Positions 61,875-64,000 of a stretch of DNA of 64,000 nt are shown here, piece after piece (position 1 is the first letter of the stretch; each line of letters opens with the position of its first letter). The DNA is from Tetramitus jugosus (Eukaryota; Heterolobosea; Eutetramitea; Acrasida; Vahlkampfiidae), in assembly GCA_937625935.1 (NCBI GenBank), contig OW569354.1, positions 310,001 through 374,000 on the forward strand, in the 5' to 3' direction. Position numbers and translations under genes: made by a program. Below the pieces are notes generated by a model, which saw nothing but the letters and a program-made list of their open reading frames with translations, was not told the origin of the DNA and did not search any database.

Positions 61875-64000
61875 ATGTGCGCCAAAAAGACAAAGAAGGG
61901 AAAGGACCGTTTAGATAAATACTATCATATGGCCAAGGAGCAGGGATATAGATCTCGTGCTGCCTTCAAGCTCATTCAACTCCACAAAAAGTACAACTTT
62001 TTGTCCAGTGCTAGCGTAGTGGTTGACTTGTGTGCTGCCCCTGGTGGTTGGCTCCAAGTCGCCAGAAAGTACATGCCTATTGCTGGTGTGCTCTATGGTG
62101 TCGATTTGGCCTCTATTAAAAAGATACCGAATGTCATGACACTGGAAGGTGATATCACGAGCAAGAAGACACTGAAGCGCATCATGACTGACTTGAATCA
62201 CAGCAAGGCCGATGTTGTTCTTCACGATGGTGCCCCCAACGTTGGTAGCAATTGGTTAAAGGATGCCTATGGTCAGTCTGAGCTCGTTCTTCACTCTCTA
62301 CGGATGGCTTGTGCCCTATTGAAGCCAAACGGTGTCTTTGTCACCAAGGTTTTCAGATCCAAGGACTATCAATCACTTCTCTGGGTGTTCAATCAATTGT
62401 TCAACAAGGTTGAATCAGCCAAGCCAAAGGCATCTAGAAATGCCTCTGCTGAAATTTTTGTCGTTTGTGAAGGATTCAAGGCACCAAAGGACATTGATGA
62501 CAAGTTGTTTGACCCATCATTTGTCTTTGAAGACACTCAGACAGAGAAGAAGCAACTCAAGCTGTCTCACAAGGACCTTGCCAAGATTCAAAAGAAGCCA
62601 AACAGAGAAGGTTACGAAGATGAGGACTACATTCTTCACAAGTCCTATCCAGTGAGTGAATTTATCACAACAGAGCACCCCATTAACGTTTGTGTCGAGT
62701 ACAATGCACTCGTCTGGGATGACAAGTCTCAACTGTACTTGAACCATCCTTTGACCACTGAGGACATTAAGATTTATTGCAGTGATTTGAAGGTTCTTGG
62801 TCGATTGGACTTTAAGGACTTGTTGCGGTGGAGAAAAAATATGGCAGAGCACAAGGAAGCATTGGAGCAAAAGGAGGTTGATGATGCCATGGGAGAGACT
62901 GGTGAGAATGATGAAGATGTCGATGCCATGAATGATGATGATGAAGACCAGGAGGGTGGACCCAACTCAAAGAAGAGAAGAGAAAATCCGTTGCCAGAAG
63001 ACGAAGAACAAGCCAAGAGAGAATTGGACGCTCTGAAACTCAAGGTTGAAAAGGTGAAGAAGAATTTGCTCAAGAGAAAAAAGGTTAAGGAAGCAAAGAG
63101 AATGCCAACACCATTTGAAATGACTGAAGAGAGAGGCGATATTATGGATAACATTCCTGATGCTGCCTACTTTTCACTCAGTACCATCACATCGAGAGAT
63201 CATTTGGAACAGGCTTTGGCTTCTGGAAGTGCCAATGCTGCTTATGATGACTCTGATGCATCAGACAGTGACGATGACATTTACAATGGTGGAGACAATG
63301 AAGATGTGATTGATTTGGACGGATATGATTTGTCTGATGATGCTGTGATTGACGAGTTGCTCGAGAAGCAATTGGACTCCATGTACGACAAGTTCACCAA
63401 GGCTAGAGAGAAGAAGCAAAAGATGGCTGAAAAGAGACAACAAGTGAGAGAACAAGAGAGAAAGGACTTGTCTAACGCACTCTTGAGAGAGAGAAGCGAG
63501 GCTACTGGTCTCTCTTTGGAAGATCTCAAGAAGGGATCCAATCCATTGCTTGCCAACTTTGATGAAGAAGCCACTTCAAGCAGAAAGGTTGGTCAATGGT
63601 TCAGCCAAAACATTTTCGAGGTCTTGCAAGACGATGAAGAAGATGAAGCTGAGGAAGAAGAAGACCAAGGAAGCGATGAGGATATGCCATCTGCCAAGCG
63701 TAGAAAGACCGCAAAGTCAACTTCTGATGATGAGGAGTCTGATGACGAAGAAGCCATCGCCGGAAATCAACCATCTGTCAGGTCAAAGGACGGATTTGAG
63801 ACTGTTCCACAAGAGATGCTCGACCCTGAAGTTCATGCTACTACACTTGCCACTGCAAAGAAGATGTTGCGTAAGAAGGCTAGAAGAGAGTTTATTGATG
63901 ATGCTTTCAACAGATATGCTTTCAATGACACTGATTTGGCACCATCGTGGTTCGAACAAGACGAGTCCAAGCACAACAAGCCAATGCTTCCAGTCTCCAA
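61875..64000 (+). CDS. SPB1: Ribosome biogenesis rRNA 2'-O-methyltransferase SPB1/FTSJ3 (3' end outside window)
   Basis: ATG at 61875, open to the window end (708 codons plus 2 nt). The N-terminal FtsJ/RrmJ domain has Y-R-S-R-A-A-F-K-L, the SAM site V-V-D-L-C-A-A-P-G-G-W, V-L-H-D-G-A-P-N and V-T-K-V-F, giving the K-D-K-E type catalytic set. A DUF3381-like middle follows (L-L-R-W-R-K), then acidic/Lys-rich linkers, then the start of the Spb1 C-terminal domain. Yeast Spb1 (841 aa) methylates the 25S A-loop in nucleolar pre-60S particles. About 130 residues are probably missing to the right. Confidence 0.93.
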   Translation, partial: MCAKKTKKGKDRLDKYYHMAKEQGYRSRAAFKLIQLHKKYNFLSSASVVVDLCAAPGGWLQVARKYMPIAGVLYGVDLASIKKIPNVMTLEGDITSKKTLKRIMTDLNHSKADVVLHDGAPNVGSNWLKDAYGQSELVLHSLRMACALLKPNGVFVTKVFRSKDYQSLLWVFNQLFNKVESAKPKASRNASAEIFVVCEGFKAPKDIDDKLFDPSFVFEDTQTEKKQLKLSHKDLAKIQKKPNREGYEDEDYILHKSYPVSEFITTEHPINVCVEYNALVWDDKSQLYLNHPLTTEDIKIYCSDLKVLGRLDFKDLLRWRKNMAEHKEALEQKEVDDAMGETGENDEDVDAMNDDDEDQEGGPNSKKRRENPLPEDEEQAKRELDALKLKVEKVKKNLLKRKKVKEAKRMPTPFEMTEERGDIMDNIPDAAYFSLSTITSRDHLEQALASGSANAAYDDSDASDSDDDIYNGGDNEDVIDLDGYDLSDDAVIDELLEKQLDSMYDKFTKAREKKQKMAEKRQQVREQERKDLSNALLRERSEATGLSLEDLKKGSNPLLANFDEEATSSRKVGQWFSQNIFEVLQDDEEDEAEEEEDQGSDEDMPSAKRRKTAKSTSDDEESDDEEAIAGNQPSVRSKDGFETVPQEMLDPEVHATTLATAKKMLRKKARREFIDDAFNRYAFNDTDLAPSWFEQDESKHNKPMLPVS

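Noticed and set aside
1-64000. CRISPR arrays, bacterial operons, insertion sequences with inverted repeats
   Set aside because: None seen. Repeats are microsatellites, coding repeats or non-LTR element ends.

Overview
The window is compact nuclear DNA from a flagellate-capable protist. My best inference is a heterolobosean amoeboflagellate (Naegleria-like). Three things support this. Genes are dense on both strands, with A/C-rich leaders running into the start codon. Introns are short and sparse, and 10 of the 17 I could place start with GTATGT. Ciliary genes (CFAP61, large coiled-coil proteins) sit beside amoeboid-type genes. No tree was built, so the assignment is tentative.

Layout. 1-5028 (-): coiled-coil protein with a C-terminal ARM-like part, running off the left edge. 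5.3-11.2 kb: calcineurin B-like Ca2+ sensor, low-complexity protein ending in an ADF-H domain, BORCS7-like and Nepro-like genes from one 64-bp divergent start region, two small membrane proteins. 11.5-24.9 kb: housekeeping block with RNA polymerase I subunit 2, ATG12, UBAC2, HMG-box protein, FIP1, MCM7, a hotdog thioesterase and glutathione synthetase. 25.1-35.6 kb: cullin, HAD-like protein, ADP-ribosylarginine hydrolase (ARH1), DUF1826 protein, membrane SDR, RLIG1-type RNA ligase, small coiled-coil protein, NAA10. 35.9-52 kb: coiled-coil protein, possible mL60, CFAP61, VPS54, HExxH protein, type I membrane protein, alsin-like MORN-VPS9 protein. 57.7-64 kb: tandem pseudokinase with PH domain, TLC-domain protein, and SPB1 rRNA methyltransferase running off the right edge.

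The accessory part is 52.0-57.3 kb. An intronless tRNA-Tyr gene is followed, 44 bp upstream of its 5' end, by two ORF1-only non-LTR retroelements (E1, E2). Each has its own target-site duplication and poly(A) tail, and the two target sites overlap. Next comes a frameshifted remnant of a LINE ORF2 C-terminus. About 1.2 kb further on is a 5'-truncated ORF2 copy (E3) with its own duplication. E1, E2 and E3 end alike: hairpin, then GTTGTAT, then poly(A). This looks like a retroelement family targeting the region upstream of tRNA genes, similar in geometry to Dictyostelium TRE5, with ORF1-only passengers. It is the most novel feature here.

Genes do not form operons. Convergent pairs are extremely tight (20 and 21 nt between stops, one 8-nt overlap). 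Shared themes are ribosome production (Pol I, SPB1, perhaps Nepro), membrane traffic and lysosome/autophagy (VPS54, alsin-like, BORCS7-like, ATG12, UBAC2), DNA replication (MCM7) and cilia (CFAP61).
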